A DNA stretch of 64,000 nt from Epiperipatus broadwayi (Eukaryota; Onychophora; Udeonychophora; Euonychophora; Peripatidae), in contig JAQFVV010000003.1 in assembly GCA_028023455.1 (NCBI GenBank), positions 2,584,925 through 2,648,924 of the forward strand, read 5' to 3'. How positions within the stretch are numbered: position 1 is the first letter of the stretch; each line of letters opens with the position of its first letter. The translations under genes and the position numbers were made by a program. The notes under the pieces were generated by a model, which saw only the letters and a list, made by a program, of their open reading frames with translations, was not told the origin of the DNA and made no database searches. Shown here piece by piece: positions 60,944-64,000 of the stretch.

Positions 60944-61658
60944 AATATTATTTAAATGTTATGTACATTTCAACAGAAAAAGTAGACTTTTATACACGTT
61001 AAACTAATTTTAATTTTATTATTGCTAAGCATGCTTTTGACATAGATATTTATATTCATAGCAACCTAAGTTTATTTGATGTTCACAGCATTTATATTCT
61101 CTCAGTCATTACATTAATACTTAAATATATTCTGTTTTACTCAAATGTACTGTATTTAAATAATCCATTTTTTAAAAAAAGAAATACATGAATCCTTTTT
61201 TTTTATTTATAGTGTAGGGTTCATTGCAATTACACAGACTTCTTTGACCTTGTGTTTCCTTTCCTCTCTTTCCATACATACAATTCCAGCCATTTTAAAA
61301 TCAAACTTATGGCCTAATTTGTGTTCATAATTCATAAATATGGATATATATATATATACTCATCTGTTCATTATGCCCTATTATATAAGTATCTGTGCTA
61401 GGCTAGACTAATTGATAAATTAGCATGCATTTCCCAATAATATGCAACATTATACATGGGTTGGTTGCACTGAATTTTTATTAAAGAATTTGGTGTGATG
61501 ACTCTGTGGGTAATTTATTCATGGAATTGTTGAAAAAATTATTTAGCAATGAGGAAGTTCAGAAACATTACATGTGTCTGTATATTTTCTTTTTAATTTT
61601 TGTGAGATTTTTGGAATATAAAGAAGACTAATCCATTTTTATTCTCAATGGTTGAGGA
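60944..61658 (-). mobile_element. Left arm of a ~0.7-kb inverted repeat, probably Penelope-derived
   Basis: The reverse complement of 62100-62792 over about 700 bp with moderate divergence. Read on the minus strand, around 61330-61220 it gives HKLGHKFDFKMAGIVCMERE, like the H...GH.FDF...KI...E section of Penelope GIY-YIG domains. The rest is too decayed to assign. Confidence 0.6.
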
Positions 61659-62099
61659 GGTTGGGGGTTGCTTATTCTATTATAAAGTCTTTTGCCTGTT
61701 TTAATTATTTTGTTGTGGTTATATCCTAGATTTTTTAAATTCCTTACATAAGTATCTATATTGCTTTGTCAATCAGCCTCAAATTTATATAATTTATTAT
61801 TCCTATACAAAAATCATCCCTCTAATATTTATCAGTTTTAAGATCATTCCTCTAATATTTATAAGTTTTAAGATCATTCTATAGCTAAATGTATTAACAT
61901 TTCTCTGAATATACAGGTTCAAAAATGTAATACCTTTATCTTTCCTTTTTTTCCCCGTAGTCTAGATTAATGATGATGCTTGTTCTAATTCATAACATAT
62001 ATTTGTAATCTGTGTTTCCTTTGAATAAATTAATGTATAATCACAAAAATATAATTAAAACAGTTGAAAGATTTTATAATAGAATAAAAAAAACCCAAT
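61659..62099. other. Spacer of the large inverted repeat
   Basis: Unique AT-rich sequence without a recognisable frame. A 30-bp segment (AAGATCATTCCTCTAATATT) is tandemly duplicated at about 61810-61875. Confidence 0.5.
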
Positions 62100-62792
62100 T
62101 CCTCAACCAATAGAGAATAAGAATGGATTAGTTTTCCTTATGTTTCAAAAATCTCTCAAAAAAAGAAAAACAATATGTACAGACACATATAATGTAATTT
62201 CTGCATTAATAAATGAATTATTAAATAATTCCATGGATAAATTACCCACAGAGTCAATACATCAAATTGTTACAAAATTTAGTGCAACCAACCAATGTGT
62301 TATGTTGCATATTATGAGAAATTGCATACTAATTTATCGACAAGACTAGCCCAGCTCAGATACTTATATAATATGGCATAAAAAAGTGAAAAATATACAT
62401 TTGTATTTATGGATCATGAACAGAAATTAAGCCATAAGTTTGATTTGACAGTGGCTAGAATAATATTATAGAAAGAAAGGACATGAAACACAAGTTCAAA
62501 GAATTCTGGGTAATCCCAAGTGATCACTGTGCTATAAAAAAAAGATCCGTGTATTCCTCTTTCAAAAAAAAATGAATATTTAAATAAATTTGAATAAAGT
62601 GGAATATATTCAAATATTAAAGTAACAACCAAAAGAATGTAAATGTCATGAACACCAAATAAACTTAGTTTGCTATGAAAATGACATATTTATGTCAAAA
62701 GCATGTTCAGAATAAAAAAATTAAAATTAAAGTTTAAATTATATAGAAGTCTGTCTTTTCTTTTGAAATGTGCACAACATTTAAATAATATT
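62100..62792 (+). mobile_element. Right arm of the ~0.7-kb inverted repeat, probably Penelope-derived
   Basis: Pairs with 60944-61658. On the plus strand near 62405-62465 a frame reads FVFMDHEQKLSHKFDLTVAR, again like the C-terminal GIY-YIG section of Penelope-like proteins. The 69-codon frame at 62140-62349 has no clear domain of its own. Arm divergence indicates an older event than the pair at 47.8-49.7 kb. Confidence 0.6.
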
Positions 62793-62794
62793 AG

Positions 62795-63500
62795 AATAAT
62801 CCAGAAAAGTGATAGTTATTGATTTATTAAAGGTAATGAATGACTTTCACCTATATAAAGAGGCATTTAACATTCATAATAATTTGACTAAAAAATAAGA
62901 AAGATTAGAATTCTTGTAAAAATACTTACATTTTAAAATATTCCTAAAAGGTTGCTAGCATATATCAACAAAGTGATAATTTAATGAATATTAGGGCAGC
63001 TAAAAGAAGCTTTATTGAAATCAATAATTCAAGAATGTCGAAAGTTGATTAAAGCAGATACACATAGAAAAAAAAAAGATAAATAAGAATTATATGGTTG
63101 TAGAAGAAATTGACATAAAGTGCAGACAGATTGCTTTAAAATGGAAAGGAAAAAAATGATAAAATATTGTGATTTTGGCAAATAAACAAGGCTGGAAGTT
63201 AAAAAGTGAGAAGTAAAATAATAGGATCAACTTATTCAACTACCAGATACTGGAGACAATAAGTAAAATTCTACCAAATGGTTCTAAATTTGAGATGGGG
63301 AGTAGTAGAATCTCAATATGGATATTATAGCCAATATAGAAATCAAATTTGGATATGATTCTCAGAGAGACAGCATGATTGAGGGGATTGCAAAAATATT
63401 CAACTTATTACCAAACAAGTACAAAAATACATGACCTAAAATATAAATAAAATAAGGAAGTTGTATTTATATGTTGGAATATTTTCATCATCTAATATGA
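62795..63500. other. AT-rich stretch, possible decayed reverse transcriptase of the next element
   Basis: Position upstream of a Penelope-like connector and nuclease suggests that decayed RT sequence lies here, but no RT motif could be read. Confidence 0.3.
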
Positions 63501-63507
63501 ATATTAA

Positions 63508-64000
63508 ATGTCTTGGAAAAATTTAACTTTATTTAAATATTCCAAATACACTCAACTATTAGGAATAATACGGGAACAGAACAAAAGAAGTTTGTTCAGA
63601 AACCAGCGATTTGAAAAAAAAAAGATCTACATAGATCAAATTCTTATGACAAATTGTTATCCATCAGCTGTTATTAAGAAAACTTTAAATACACAACAAA
63701 AACAATCATCAAAAGAAAAAAACAATTATTGGTACTGTAATGTACCCATACCAAAAATTGCAGACAAATTAAGAAAAATCTGCAATCAGTATAACATCAG
63801 AATACCTTTCCAGAGCCATACCATACTATGAGGAATTCTAACATCCATAAAACCTAAATTGAAATGCTGAAAAGAAAAAACTGCATCTATGAAATATCAT
63901 ATGAATGTGAAAGAATATATATTGGTGAAACCAGTCATCCCATTGAAAAATGCTTGCAATAACACAAACTGATGATTAGAATGGAAAAATTAGATAAGTC
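63508..64000 (+). pseudogene. Penelope-like element: connector and GIY-YIG domain, cut by window end
   Basis: The 107-codon frame from 63508 contains CYPSAVIKKTL and then VPIPKIADKLRKICNQYNIR, the conserved connector between RT and nuclease in Penelope-like elements. A TGA at 63829-63831 interrupts it, and the same frame goes on as GILTSIKPKLK. After a frameshift near 63870 the GIY-YIG start is clear: NCIYEISYECERIYIGETSH, with one stop before HKLMIRMEKLDK at the window edge. The protein's end and the element's 3' boundary lie beyond the window. Confidence 0.88.

Overview
This window looks like non-coding, repeat-dominated nuclear DNA from an invertebrate metazoan. It is very AT-rich, with long (TA)n and (TAA)n/(ATT)n arrays and decayed animal-type transposable elements: RTE-like, APE-type and Jockey/CR1-like LINEs, Penelope-like elements with GIY-YIG nuclease domains, Gypsy-like LTR elements and hAT DNA transposons. 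No bacterial signature was seen, and no host gene, exon set, rRNA, intact tRNA or CRISPR array could be supported. The species cannot be named from the sequence.

Layout. 0.5-2.2 kb: a decayed Gypsy-like relic (gag-like piece joined to an integrase), interrupted by a 262-bp repeat with a 12-bp target duplication. 4.2-4.8 kb: the 3' end of an RTE-like LINE. 8.1-8.2 kb: a small palindromic insertion flanked by a 15-bp direct repeat. 8.4-12.7 kb: two 1.6-1.8 kb direct terminal repeats around a short internal region that holds a 500-N assembly gap. 14.8-16.8 kb: large trinucleotide and (TA)n arrays. 16.8-17.4 kb: a truncated Penelope-like element. 17.4-19.6 kb: a 2.17-kb element with short inverted ends, inserted in (TA)n. 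19.6-20.6 kb: the 3' LTR, polypurine tract and pol tail of a Gypsy-like element on the minus strand. 21.6-22.4 kb: a hAT-type non-autonomous element with an 8-bp target duplication. 24.7-25.8 kb: a cluster of tRNA-related SINE-like repeats. 31.4-32.6 kb and 55.9-57.7 kb: an unrecognised repeat family with a unit of about 445 bp, present as tandem, palindromic and dispersed copies. 33.7-36.7 kb: a 5'-truncated APE-type LINE with a 15-bp target duplication and a nested LTR fragment. 43.1-43.8 kb: a Jockey/CR1-like LINE relic on the minus strand. 44.8-46.2 kb and 51.1-51.8 kb: two further RTE-like relics. 47.8-49.7 kb: a Penelope-like element whose 3' half is present as a 0.5-kb inverted duplicate. 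59.0-60.3 kb: a hAT element with a ZMYM1-like transposase relic. 60.9-62.8 kb: a 0.7-kb-arm inverted repeat, probably Penelope-derived. 63.5-64.0 kb: another Penelope-like element running off the end.

The coding pieces do not form a pathway. Each is a self-mobilising element or a relic of one, and nearly all are broken by stops, frameshifts or truncation. The main cross-cutting pattern is that at least five unrelated elements end against (TA)n tracts, which suggests that TA-rich DNA serves as a landing site or is created at the junctions. The least familiar item is the ~445-bp repeat family with its 262-bp short form.
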